Source: Chitinophagaceae bacterium (lineage in GTDB: Bacteria > Bacteroidota > Bacteroidia > Chitinophagales > Chitinophagaceae). From it: a stretch of 64,000 bases of DNA. Location: positions 186,001-250,000 of the forward strand of contig JADKAJ010000004.1 in NCBI GenBank assembly GCA_016719165.1. Direction: 5' to 3'. The notes beneath the pieces are model-generated. The model made no database searches. It had not been told where the DNA came from and worked only from the letters and a program-made list of their open reading frames with translations. Position numbers and translations under genes: made by a program. Positions 35,379 to 44,510 of this stretch are shown here, piece by piece (positions within the stretch are counted from its first letter, which is position 1; each line of letters opens with the position of its first letter).

Positions 35379-36674
35379 ATGTCAGCAACCAACCGTCGAG
35401 GCTTTCTGCAAAAAGCTGGTATGTTTTCTGCCACTGCATTTCTTTCTTCATTGGGACAACCTGTATGGAGCAGGAATTTGGAAAATGTCCTGCGCAATGC
35501 AGAAGGAATTTCCCCGGAAGATTTAGCAGCAGAAGAAGATTTTTGGTATTATATACAGCAAGCATTTACCGTTTCGCCTTCATTAATTAATTTGAATAAC
35601 GGCGGTGTTTCCCCTGCTCCTAAAACTGTGCAGGAAGCGATGAAGAGATATTATGACCTCTGTAATGAAGCACCCAGCTATTACATGTGGCGGATACTCG
35701 ACCAGGGGAGGGAGCCATTGAGAAAAAACCTGGCAAAGCTGGGCGGCTGTTCCCCGGAAGAAATCGCTATCAACAGGAATTCATCCGAAGGATTGGAGAC
35801 AGTCATTTTCGGATTACAATTAAGAGAAGGGGACGAAGTAGTAGCTGCTAAACAGGATTATCCCAATATGGTGAATGCTTACAAGCAAAGGGAAATTCGG
35901 GATGGGATTAAAATAAAATGGATAAGTCTTGAACTACCAAGCGAAGATGAAAATTATTTGGTGCAGCAGTATGTAAACGCATTTACGGATAAAACAAAAG
36001 TGGTTCATATTACCCATGTCATAAACTGGAATGGCCAGATATTACCCGTAAAAAAAATTGCACAGGAAGCCCATAAACGAGGAATTGAAGTGGTGGTAGA
36101 TGGTGCACACAGTTTCGCCCATTTCGATTTTAAGATCCCTGACCTGGATGCAGATTATTTTGCTGCCAGTTTGCACAAGTGGTTATATGCACCAATTGGC
36201 AGTGGTCTTTTATATGTCAGGAAAGAAAAGATAAAAGATATTTATCCCATGTTTGCCGTTGATAAACCGCTAAAAGATGATATCAGGAAATTTGAGGCAT
36301 TAGGCACCCGTCCTTTTTATATTGAACAGGCCATTGGTAAGGCCATAGAATTTCATGAAATGATCGGCATTGAACGGAAAGAAAAACGGTTGCACTATCT
36401 GAAGAACTACTGGATGGAAAAAGTAAAAAATATACCAAAAGTAAAACTGAATACATCCCTCCATCCGAAATGGGGCTGCGCAATTGGTAATGTGGGTATA
36501 GAAGGAAAGAAACCCAATGAACTGGATTCATTCCTGCTGGATAAATACAAAGTTCACACTGTAGCCATTACCTGGGAAAATATTGTAGGGGTGAGGGTAA
36601 CGCCGAATGTTTATACAACCACTAAGAATTTAGATGTATTGATAGAGGGAATTAGTGCGTTTGCAAAGAGTTAA
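35379..36674 (+). CDS. Tat-exported class V aminotransferase (isopenicillin-N-epimerase-like)
   Basis: A 431-residue PLP enzyme of aminotransferase class V. A twin-arginine-type signal is present (TNRRGFLQKAG, residues 3-13), implying export with the cofactor. The PLP lysine sits in SLHKWLYAPIGSG and the cofactor Asp-His in VDGAHSFAHFD. Such proteins are annotated as isopenicillin-N epimerase or cysteine-desulfurase-like, but this does not define the substrate. I start at ATG 35379 and not at TTG 35370. It leads a run with a permease, cyanophycinase and an S9 peptidase. Confidence 0.85.
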   Translation: MSATNRRGFLQKAGMFSATAFLSSLGQPVWSRNLENVLRNAEGISPEDLAAEEDFWYYIQQAFTVSPSLINLNNGGVSPAPKTVQEAMKRYYDLCNEAPSYYMWRILDQGREPLRKNLAKLGGCSPEEIAINRNSSEGLETVIFGLQLREGDEVVAAKQDYPNMVNAYKQREIRDGIKIKWISLELPSEDENYLVQQYVNAFTDKTKVVHITHVINWNGQILPVKKIAQEAHKRGIEVVVDGAHSFAHFDFKIPDLDADYFAASLHKWLYAPIGSGLLYVRKEKIKDIYPMFAVDKPLKDDIRKFEALGTRPFYIEQAIGKAIEFHEMIGIERKEKRLHYLKNYWMEKVKNIPKVKLNTSLHPKWGCAIGNVGIEGKKPNELDSFLLDKYKVHTVAITWENIVGVRVTPNVYTTTKNLDVLIEGISAFAKS

Positions 36675-36705
36675 ATAAGCCACGAACCATAAACCATTTA
36701 CTTTC

Positions 36706-38028
36706 TTGTCCATACCGCTTACTAACCGAAAAATAAATCTGCTTCAGGCCACCTCTATCAATATGATAGATATGGTAGGCATCGGTCCATTTGTGGTAAT
36801 GCCTTTCGTAGTGGCACAGTTCAATAATGGATTGTTTATTTGGGCATGGATATTTGGGGCATTCACAGCTTTTATGGATGCTATGATATGGAGTGAACTG
36901 GGTGCAAAATATCCTTTAGCCGGGGGTACTTACAATTTTCACCGTATAGCATTTGGAGAAAGAGGAGGGAAGCTGATGAGTTTTTTATTTGTCTGGCAAA
37001 CATCTATACAAGCACCACTGGTGGTTGCATCTGCTTCCATAGGATTTGCGCAATACCTGACTTATATTGTTCCGTTGGATATTTGGCAACAGAAAATTGT
37101 TTCTGGTGGATTGGTGATGCTGGTCTTTATATTGCTTTACCGCAAGATTGAAACTATTGGAAAGATTTCCGTGGTAATGGGAACTATCGTTGTGCTCACA
37201 ATCATATGGATCATTATCAGTGGATTATTGAATCAACAACACCCGGTTAAACTCATCCCGACAGGTAAGGAGTCATTTTTTACCTATGCTTTCTGGGCAG
37301 CAGTGGGACAAGCTTCAGTAAAAACAGTGTATGCTTATCTGGGGTATTATAATGTTTGTCATCTCGGTGGAGAGATAAAGAATCCGGGTAAAAATATTCC
37401 GCGAAGTATTTTTATTTCAGTTTTTGGTATTGCCACTTTGTATCTATTAATGAATATAAGTGTGATGGGGGTGATGCCATGGGAATTGGTTAAGGCAGAT
37501 GATAAATACCTGGTGAGTTCTTTTATGCAGCAGTTGTATGGAACTAAGGCAGGTGTTCTTGTTACAATATTGATTCTTTGTATTGCATTCTCCTCCCTTT
37601 TTGCAGTTGTGCTGGGATACTCAAGGGTGCCGTATGCCGCGGCAGTAGATGGAAATTTCTTCAAACCTTTCGCCAAACTGCACCCGACAAAGAATTTCCC
37701 CTACATCTCGCTAATTGTGCTGTGTACACTGGGTTTTATATTCAGCCTGTTGTTCAAACTTGCGGAAGTGATCAGTTCCATTTTAGCTATGCGGATTGTC
37801 ATACAGTTTATTGGTCAGGCAGTAGGGGTCGTAATGTTGCGGAAGCGATTTGGGGAAAAAGATCTTCCTTTTAAAATGATGCTGTTCCCTTTACCAGTTA
37901 TCCTCTCCATTGTTATTTGGATATTCCTGTTTGTTTCTACCGGTTGGTTTGCATTGTGGGGAAGTTTGATTGCATTATGTGGCGTTGGGGTTTATTTTTT
38001 TACCAGCAGGCTTAAGAAGTCGGAGTAG
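36706..38028 (+). CDS. APC family amino acid permease
   Basis: A 440-residue inner-membrane transporter with about 12 hydrophobic helices. The first helix contains SINMIDMVGIGPFVVMP, the unwound G-I-G substrate-binding motif of the APC superfamily. The only credible start is TTG at 36706, since an in-frame stop lies at 36676 and no ATG precedes residue 20. It lies between the exported aminotransferase and cyanophycinase, so uptake or release of arginine, aspartate or dipeptide products is a reasonable guess. Confidence 0.87.
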   Translation: MSIPLTNRKINLLQATSINMIDMVGIGPFVVMPFVVAQFNNGLFIWAWIFGAFTAFMDAMIWSELGAKYPLAGGTYNFHRIAFGERGGKLMSFLFVWQTSIQAPLVVASASIGFAQYLTYIVPLDIWQQKIVSGGLVMLVFILLYRKIETIGKISVVMGTIVVLTIIWIIISGLLNQQHPVKLIPTGKESFFTYAFWAAVGQASVKTVYAYLGYYNVCHLGGEIKNPGKNIPRSIFISVFGIATLYLLMNISVMGVMPWELVKADDKYLVSSFMQQLYGTKAGVLVTILILCIAFSSLFAVVLGYSRVPYAAAVDGNFFKPFAKLHPTKNFPYISLIVLCTLGFIFSLLFKLAEVISSILAMRIVIQFIGQAVGVVMLRKRFGEKDLPFKMMLFPLPVILSIVIWIFLFVSTGWFALWGSLIALCGVGVYFFTSRLKKSE

Positions 38029-38090
38029 TTAATATTTTCCACATATCCACAAGCCAGCCTTTCCTGTTGACAGGTATATTATTTTTCTAT

Positions 38091-38098
38091 TACATTTG
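38091..38098 (+). promoter_or_regulatory. -7 promoter box for cyanophycinase
   Basis: TACATTTG, an exact TAnnTTTG match, 21 bp before ATG 38120. A TTGAC sequence lies about 22 bp upstream. Confidence 0.55.
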
Positions 38099-38119
38099 TT
38101 GATAATCAAACCCCAATGA

Positions 38120-39016
38120 ATGAGTAATCCGAAGGGAAAACTGATAGCCATAGGTGGAGCTGAACACAAAGGCACTGAATTGGAAGCAGACGGCTTTCAT
38201 CGAAATAATCTTAATTTTTTTGAACTCGGCATTCTTCGCCGGGTAGTAGAAGAAGCTGGTGGTCTCAATGCCAGGATTGAAGTAATTACCACTGCTTCAA
38301 TGATTCCCTATGAAGTAGGAGAAAATTATCTGAATGCTTTTGGTAAAATCGGGTGTACCAATATAGGCCTTTTACATATCCGTACTAGGCAGGATGCCAT
38401 GAACGAGGAATATGTGGATCGGATCCGTCACTGTGATGCAGTTATGTTTAGCGGGGGTAACCAGCTTCGGCTTAGTGCTACAGATGGCGGAACTGAGTTT
38501 CTTACTATTCTGAAAAAAAGATACAAGGAAGAAGAGAATTTTTTAATTGCAGGTACCTCAGCCGGAGCAATGGCAATGAGTAATACAATGATCTATGAGG
38601 GTAATGCTACCAGGGCCCATTTAAAGGGCGAAGTAAAAATTACTACCGGTTTGGGTTTTATGAACAATATTATTATTGATTCTCATTTTGAAAAAAGGGG
38701 ACGTTTTGGCAGATTGGTACAGGCAGTAGCTGCTAACCCGGGGTGTATTGGTGTGGGTTTAGGAGAAGATACCGGGATGCTTATTACAGAAGGAAATAAA
38801 ATGGAAGCCATCGGTAGTGGGTTGGTGGTTATCATCGACGGTCATGATATACTTCATTCCAATATCGCGGATATACCAGACGGGAACCCTATTAGCATTG
38901 AAAACCTCAAAGTCCATTTCTGCGAAAAAGGGAACGGTTACCTGATAAAGGAACGCAGATACCTGCCCGAGGCCAGTGACGGCTCAGTAATTAAAAAACA
39001 GGTGGATGTGGAATAA
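38120..39016 (+). CDS. cphB: Cyanophycinase
   Basis: A 298-residue serine peptidase of family S51. It hydrolyses cyanophycin to beta-Asp-Arg dipeptides. The nucleophile Ser lies in AGTSAGAMAMS; FSGGNQLRL and DSHFEKRGRFGRL are the other family blocks around the catalytic His/Glu region. No signal peptide, so it acts inside the cell on stored polymer. With cphA divergent 3 kb away, the window holds both synthesis and first-step breakdown. An isoaspartyl dipeptidase to finish the route was not seen. Confidence 0.93.
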   Translation: MSNPKGKLIAIGGAEHKGTELEADGFHRNNLNFFELGILRRVVEEAGGLNARIEVITTASMIPYEVGENYLNAFGKIGCTNIGLLHIRTRQDAMNEEYVDRIRHCDAVMFSGGNQLRLSATDGGTEFLTILKKRYKEEENFLIAGTSAGAMAMSNTMIYEGNATRAHLKGEVKITTGLGFMNNIIIDSHFEKRGRFGRLVQAVAANPGCIGVGLGEDTGMLITEGNKMEAIGSGLVVIIDGHDILHSNIADIPDGNPISIENLKVHFCEKGNGYLIKERRYLPEASDGSVIKKQVDVE

Positions 39017-39164
39017 CACTAATTCTCTTAGCAGTAAGTTGAGAGAATTCCGGTTACAGGAACGCCTTTTTGTTTGAAAAGAATCTACCTTCACCATCCA
39101 TTCTTCCGGCCTTTTGTAATACACTATCCCTGCCCGGCCATTTTATAACTTTAAACAAACTCTC

Positions 39165-41096
39165 ATGAAACTTTTTCAACAACGTTTACTGGCAGTTGCG
39201 GCTTTGTTTATATTAGTTTTTGCAGCCTGCAAATCAAAAACAGTAAAGGAAGAGAAACCACCTGTTATTCCGGTAGAAAATTTCTTTAAAAATCCCGAGA
39301 ACTTTGGCTGGCGTATTTCTCCCGATGGTGAGTATATTTCTTACCTGTCGCCATACAAGGGACATACTAACGTATTTGTAAGAAAGATTGCAGACAGTGT
39401 AGCCATTCCTGTTACTTCTGATTCGGTCCGGAATATTTTTGACTATCAATGGAAAGGTAACAGGATATTATACCTCCAGGATATTGGTGGTGATGAGAAC
39501 TTTCAACTTTTTTCAGTGGGATTAGATGGAAAGAATCTGAAGCCACTTACACCTTTTGCAAAAGTCCGTACCTCCATTTTAAATGATCTCAGGTATGTGC
39601 CGGGTAAAGAAAAAGAAGTGATGATTCAGATGAATAAAAGAGACCCCCGCTTTTTTGATCCGTACAGCATCAATATTGAGACGGGTGAAATGAAAGTACT
39701 TTTTCAGAATGATAAGAATTATGACGGCTGGTTTACAGATCATACAGGGTTGATAAGGATTGCCACCAAAACAGATGGTGTAAATACTACTTACTATCAC
39801 CGTGCCACAGAAGATGATCCTTTTGATTCACTACTGACAACAACATATAAAGACAATTTTGGTATCCAGCTATTTACTTTTGATAATAAGAATCTTTACG
39901 TGGCTTCCAATATTGGAAGAGATAAAACTACCATCCTGGAGTATGACCTAGCTGCCCGGAAAGAGGTAAAAGAAATTTACAGTAATCCTGATTATGATGT
40001 GGACGGACTTTCCTGGTCGCCAAAAAGAAAAGTATTGGAGTCTGCTGACTTCACCTCATGGAAAAGAGAACAAAAATTTCTTGATAAAGAGGCAGAAACT
40101 GAATATAACAAGATGAAAGCGAAATTTGAAGGGTATGAAGTTGGGCTATATGGCAGTAATGATGCAGAAGACAAGTTTGTTGTGTGGACTGGTAATGATA
40201 AACTGGCCGCTAAATATTATTTCTATGATAAGAAAAGTGGTGAAACCAAATTTCTGTCCGATGCTTTTCCCTGGTTGAAGGAGGAAAATATGGCTTCAGT
40301 AAAACCAGTTGAATATAAATCTAGGGATGGCCTTACTATTCATGGTTACCTTACTTTGCCTAAAGGAATAGAAGCAAAAAATCTTCCTGTAGTAATTAAT
40401 CCGCATGGAGGTCCCTGGGCCAGGGATAGTTGGGGATATAACGGAGAGACACAATTCCTGGCAAACCGCGGCTATGCTGTTTTGCAGATGAATTTTCGTG
40501 GTTCTACCGGGTATGGGAAAGAATTTTGGCTGAAGGGAGCTAAAGAATGGGGCAAAAAAATGCAGGATGATATTACAGATGGGGTACAATGGTTGATAAC
40601 CGAAGGTATAGCTGACCCGAAACGGGTTGCTATTTATGGAGGTAGCTATGGCGGTTATGCAACATTGGCCGGTGTAGCTTTTTCGCCTGATCTGTATTGT
40701 TGTGCTGTTGATTATGTTGGCGTTTCCAATATGTTCACCTTTATGAAAACAATTCCGCCATACTGGGAGCCCTATAAGGCCATGTTTTATGAGTTGGTAG
40801 GTGATCCCGTAAAAGACAGCGCATTGCTGGCAGAAGTTTCTCCTGCTTTTCATGCTGATAAGATAAAAGCACCTTTGTTCATTGCGCAGGGGGCAAATGA
40901 TCCCCGTGTCAACAAAGCGGAAAGTGACCAGATGGTAGAAGCACTGAAAAAAAGAGGTATTGAAGTGGAGTACATGGTCAAAGATGATGAAGGGCATGGG
41001 TTTGCCAATGAAAAAAATTCAATCGATTTTTATAAAGCAATGGAAAGCTTTTTTGCCCGGCATTTGTCTGCTTCTAAAGAAGAAGTGAAAAAATAA
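39165..41096 (+). CDS. S9 family prolyl-oligopeptidase-like lipoprotein
   Basis: A 643-residue exported peptidase. The lipobox FAAC (Cys near residue 22) predicts a lipid anchor. The N-terminal beta-propeller (about 35-370) is followed by an alpha/beta hydrolase domain with the nucleophile in YGGSYGGYA, the catalytic Asp in GANDPRVN and the catalytic His in DEGHGF. This is the layout of dipeptidyl/acylaminoacyl peptidases of family S9. It probably trims peptides in the periplasm. A terminator follows at 41120-41150. Confidence 0.9.
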   Translation: MKLFQQRLLAVAALFILVFAACKSKTVKEEKPPVIPVENFFKNPENFGWRISPDGEYISYLSPYKGHTNVFVRKIADSVAIPVTSDSVRNIFDYQWKGNRILYLQDIGGDENFQLFSVGLDGKNLKPLTPFAKVRTSILNDLRYVPGKEKEVMIQMNKRDPRFFDPYSINIETGEMKVLFQNDKNYDGWFTDHTGLIRIATKTDGVNTTYYHRATEDDPFDSLLTTTYKDNFGIQLFTFDNKNLYVASNIGRDKTTILEYDLAARKEVKEIYSNPDYDVDGLSWSPKRKVLESADFTSWKREQKFLDKEAETEYNKMKAKFEGYEVGLYGSNDAEDKFVVWTGNDKLAAKYYFYDKKSGETKFLSDAFPWLKEENMASVKPVEYKSRDGLTIHGYLTLPKGIEAKNLPVVINPHGGPWARDSWGYNGETQFLANRGYAVLQMNFRGSTGYGKEFWLKGAKEWGKKMQDDITDGVQWLITEGIADPKRVAIYGGSYGGYATLAGVAFSPDLYCCAVDYVGVSNMFTFMKTIPPYWEPYKAMFYELVGDPVKDSALLAEVSPAFHADKIKAPLFIAQGANDPRVNKAESDQMVEALKKRGIEVEYMVKDDEGHGFANEKNSIDFYKAMESFFARHLSASKEEVKK

Positions 41097-41119
41097 TGGG
41101 ATACAACTGTTTCGTTTGT

Positions 41120-41150
41120 AAAAGCATCCTGATTTTTCAGGGTGCTTTTG
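41120..41150 (+). terminator. Rho-independent terminator after S9 peptidase
   Basis: Stem AAAAGCATCCTG / CAGGGTGCTTTT (one G-T wobble), loop ATTTTT, continued by G and TTTT. Confidence 0.78.
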
Positions 41151-41178
41151 TTTTATATTGCGGTACTAATATTTTACT

Positions 41179-41859
41179 ATGAAAAAGTTATTATCACTTG
41201 TTATCCTGGTTGTGGTTAGTATGGCATTTACTCCCCAAAAGAAAACCAAAGTCATCTTCTTTGGGGATTCTATTACTGAGCTGGGTGTAAAAAAGGATAA
41301 GTATGTTGGTTACATAGTACGAATGGATAGTATGCTCAAAGCCGTGAAAAAAGATGATCAGTACGAGCTGATAGGGTCCGGGATAAGTGCCAATAAGGTT
41401 TACGATTTGTATTTACGGCTGGAGGAAGATGTGCTAGGCAAGAATCCGGATATTGTAGTTATATATGTTGGTGTGAATGATGTATGGCATAAAACACTGC
41501 TTGGGACTGGTACCGACCCCGATAAGTTTGAGAAATTTTATAATGCCATTCTTAGAAAATTGAAGGAAAGAAATATTAAAGCAATTCTTTGCACTCCAGC
41601 AGTGGTTGGGGAGAAAACCGATATGAGTAACCCGTTGGATGGTGACCTGAACCGGTACAGTAATATCATCAGGGATATTGCAAAGAAGAATGATCTTCCA
41701 TTAGTGGATCTGCGGCAAAAATTTCTTGATTATAACAACACTAATAACCCTGAGAATAAGGAAAAGGACATCCTTACTTACGACCGGGTGCATCTGAATG
41801 CCAAAGGAAATCAATTAGTGGCTGATGCGATGTGGAAGGCCATAAAAGAAATTAAATAA
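41179..41859 (+). CDS. Secreted SGNH/GDSL hydrolase
   Basis: A 226-residue esterase-like protein with a signal peptide (about 1-17). The four SGNH blocks are visible: nucleophile FFGDSITE near residue 31, a Gly in block II (GSGISANKV), Asn in YVGVNDVW and the catalytic DRVHLNAKG near the C-terminus. It may deacylate a polysaccharide or lipid; the substrate is unknown. It converges with tyrS and overlaps it by 8 bp. Confidence 0.88.
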   Translation: MKKLLSLVILVVVSMAFTPQKKTKVIFFGDSITELGVKKDKYVGYIVRMDSMLKAVKKDDQYELIGSGISANKVYDLYLRLEEDVLGKNPDIVVIYVGVNDVWHKTLLGTGTDPDKFEKFYNAILRKLKERNIKAILCTPAVVGEKTDMSNPLDGDLNRYSNIIRDIAKKNDLPLVDLRQKFLDYNNTNNPENKEKDILTYDRVHLNAKGNQLVADAMWKAIKEIK

Positions 41860-43129
41860 CCTTAACCAGGTAATAATTCTTTTTCCCCTTTTGCACAAGT
41901 ATATACTTATCATGTAATAGCAGTGAAGGATCAATTTTAAAATCAGCGGCTTCTACTTTCTTTCTGTTGATACTTACACCTCCGCCTTGTACATTTTTTC
42001 TTGCATTTCCCTTACTGTCAAAAATGGCTGTTTCTGCCAGGAAAGAAACAATGTCTATGCCTGCCGTAATTTTTTCTTTTGAAAAATTGCTTTTTACCAC
42101 ACCTTCCAGATTTTCCAGGTCTTCTGCACTGAGGCTTTCTGCCGGAGCATTTTGATTTGCAAAAAGTTTATGTGTTGTTTCAATTGCTTTTTCGTATTCG
42201 TCTTTTCCATGTACAAAACTGGTTATTTCCTGCGCCAGCGTTTTTTGCAATACTCTCGCTGCCGGATTCATCTTGTGCTCATGAACCAGTATTTCAATGG
42301 CATCCTTTGATAAGAAGGTGAATATTTTAATCCATTTCTCAGCATCTGTATCACTGGCATTCAACCAAAACTGGTAAAATTGGAAAGGGGAAGTTCTGTT
42401 TGCATCTAGCCATACATTTCCACTTTCAGTTTTGCCAAACTTACCGCCATCCGCTTTTGTAATTAATGGGTTGGTAAAAACAAATGCTTCACCTCCGCAT
42501 TTTCGGCGGATCAGTTCAGTTCCTGTTGTCATATTGCCCCACTGGTCACTGCCACCCATTTGCAGTTTGCAATTTTTATGTTGATATAGCCAATAAAAAT
42601 CATAACCCTGCATTAACTGGTAGGCGAATTCTGTATAACTGATACCGGTCTCACCTTCAATCCTTTTTTTTACACTGTCTTTCGCCATCATATAATTGAC
42701 AGTAATATGTTTACCGGCATCTCTCAGGAAGTCAATAAATGAAATGGATTTAAACCAGTCATAATTATTCGCCATCTCAGCAGCATTCTGCAGGGATGGA
42801 TTAAAATCAAGGAATTTTTCCAGTTGAGCTTTGACACCAGCCACGTTTTTTTGTAAAGCCTCTTCACTCAGCAAATTTCTTTCTTCGCTTTTACCGCTTG
42901 GGTCACCCACCATTCCGGTAGCACCTCCAACAAGGGCAATGGGTTTATGCCCGGCTTTTTGAAAATGTACCAGTAATAATATGGGTACAAGGCTACCAAT
43001 GTGCAGGCTGTCGGCGGTAGGATCAAATCCTATATAGCCTGTAGTCATTTCTTTGTTTAAATGTTCTTCCGTCCCTGGCATAATATCCTGTATCATACCT
43101 CTCCATCTTAATTCTTCAATAAGGTTCAT
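41852..43129 (-). CDS. tyrS: Tyrosyl-tRNA synthetase
   Basis: A 425-residue class I aminoacyl-tRNA synthetase charging tRNA-Tyr. The HIGH signature is present as HIGS (ADSLHIGSLVP) and KMSKS as KFGKT; YDFYWLYQ and GGSDQWGNM are tyrosine-specific. The C-terminal S4-like RNA-binding part (GGGVSINRKKVE) is complete. A minus-strand -7 box (TACTTTTG, complement of 43184-43191) gives a leader of about 54 nt, with no T-box-like structure seen. Confidence 0.96.
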   Translation of the reverse strand: MNLIEELRWRGMIQDIMPGTEEHLNKEMTTGYIGFDPTADSLHIGSLVPILLLVHFQKAGHKPIALVGGATGMVGDPSGKSEERNLLSEEALQKNVAGVKAQLEKFLDFNPSLQNAAEMANNYDWFKSISFIDFLRDAGKHITVNYMMAKDSVKKRIEGETGISYTEFAYQLMQGYDFYWLYQHKNCKLQMGGSDQWGNMTTGTELIRRKCGGEAFVFTNPLITKADGGKFGKTESGNVWLDANRTSPFQFYQFWLNASDTDAEKWIKIFTFLSKDAIEILVHEHKMNPAARVLQKTLAQEITSFVHGKDEYEKAIETTHKLFANQNAPAESLSAEDLENLEGVVKSNFSKEKITAGIDIVSFLAETAIFDSKGNARKNVQGGGVSINRKKVEAADFKIDPSLLLHDKYILVQKGKKNYYLVKVI

Positions 43130-43183
43130 AATTCTAAGTCAATGATTTACAATTTATAGGCAATGAAATCAGCCTTTACCCTG

Positions 43184-43191
43184 CAAAAGTA
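43184..43191 (-). promoter_or_regulatory. -7 promoter box for tyrS
   Basis: On the minus strand the sequence reads TACTTTTG, an exact TAnnTTTG match. Confidence 0.5.
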
Positions 43192-43368
43192 AGGCAGTTT
43201 GGCTTTGTTGGTCTGACGATACAATATTTTTCTAATTTACTCGTTTTCAATGCTTAGCCTTTTGGTTCAACAAACCTATGATTTTACAGGCCTAAAGACT
43301 AATTTTACGAACAATCCGTATATACTGAAGACAACTCTTATTCCATTGCTTATTTGAAAATTCAATGA

Positions 43369-44478
43369 ATGAAAACGAACCGCTTATACCTAACCCTAAT
43401 TGCGTTTTTTCTATTCCTTACCAGTAACGCTCAATTTCGTAAATACTCTAACGAATTCCTGAATATCGGTGCCGGTGCAAGAGGACTAGCAATGGGAAGT
43501 GCACAAGTAGCTTCTGTTAGCGATGGAACTTCTGGTTACTGGAACCCTGCCGGTCTTGTCAGCATAAAAGATCATCCGCAGATCAATTTAATGCATGCAG
43601 AATATTTTGCGGGAATCGGCAAGTACGATTATGCCAGTATTGCTTTTCCTACTGCAAATAATAAAAGGACTATCGGAATTACCGGACTTCGTTTTGCAGT
43701 GGACGATATTATGAACACATTGTTTTTAGTAGAACCCGATGGCTCTATCAATTACAATAATATTCAGTCTTTTTCCTCAGCCGACTATGCTTTCATTTTC
43801 TCTTTTGCGCAAAAAATAAAGGAAACAGAAAGAAAGAAAGTAAACTTTGGAGTGAATGCCAAAGTGATTCACAGAAGTGTTGGAAAATTTGCGAAGGCCT
43901 GGGGCTTTGGTTTGGACGCAGGATTGCAAATCCATTCCGGAAAATGGCGGTTTGGTGTTGCAGGTCGTGATATCACCAGCACTTTTAATGCATGGTCATT
44001 CACCTTTACAGAAAGAGAAAAAGAAGTATTGTACCTGACGAATAATGAGATTCCGGTCAAATCAACTGAATTAACAGCTCCCCGGCTTGTGCTGGGAATT
44101 GGCCGTGAATTCAAACTAGGGCAGAAATCAAGTTTGTTGGCAGAAGCAAATATCGACCTGACTTTTGATGGTCAGCGTAATACACTTATAAGTGCTGATC
44201 CGGTAAGTGCGGATCCTAAACTCGGCTTGGAATTGAATGTGAACAATGTGTTTTTTCTGCGGGGTGGAATTAATAACTTTCAAAAAGCCCTTTCCGATGG
44301 CGATACTTTAAACCAGAAGAAAGTATGGATATACCAGCCAAGTGCAGGAGCAGGATTCCGTATTCAGAACGTAGCTGTTGATTATGCATTTTCAAATCTT
44401 GCAAACCAGTCAAATCCTTTGTTCACACATGTTTTTTCTTTGAGACTGAACCTGGTTAGTAATAAAAACAAAAACTAA
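43369..44478 (+). CDS. porV2: PorV/PorQ-family outer-membrane protein, probably PorV2
   Basis: A 369-residue outer-membrane barrel with a signal peptide (about 1-21, ending SNAQ). The N-terminal block FLNIGAGARGLAMGSAQVASV...GYWNPAGL is the signature of the PorV2 subgroup in the PorV/PorQ family of type IX secretion components. PorV is the shuttle that carries T9SS cargo from the translocon to the sortase PorU. A PorU2-like sortase gene follows 32 bp downstream, the usual pairing. The PorV2 role is less studied than PorV itself. Confidence 0.78.
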   Translation: MKTNRLYLTLIAFFLFLTSNAQFRKYSNEFLNIGAGARGLAMGSAQVASVSDGTSGYWNPAGLVSIKDHPQINLMHAEYFAGIGKYDYASIAFPTANNKRTIGITGLRFAVDDIMNTLFLVEPDGSINYNNIQSFSSADYAFIFSFAQKIKETERKKVNFGVNAKVIHRSVGKFAKAWGFGLDAGLQIHSGKWRFGVAGRDITSTFNAWSFTFTEREKEVLYLTNNEIPVKSTELTAPRLVLGIGREFKLGQKSSLLAEANIDLTFDGQRNTLISADPVSADPKLGLELNVNNVFFLRGGINNFQKALSDGDTLNQKKVWIYQPSAGAGFRIQNVAVDYAFSNLANQSNPLFTHVFSLRLNLVSNKNKN

Positions 44479-44510
44479 TTAATCTGTCTGTACCTGATAA
44501 ATCTAGATTC

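Noticed and set aside
40296..40997. 233-codon minus-strand frame
   Set aside because: It lies entirely within the S9 peptidase gene on the other strand, with no homology-like features.
43130..43183. T-box leader for tyrS
   Set aside because: The leader is only about 54 nt and lacks a specifier stem or antiterminator motif.
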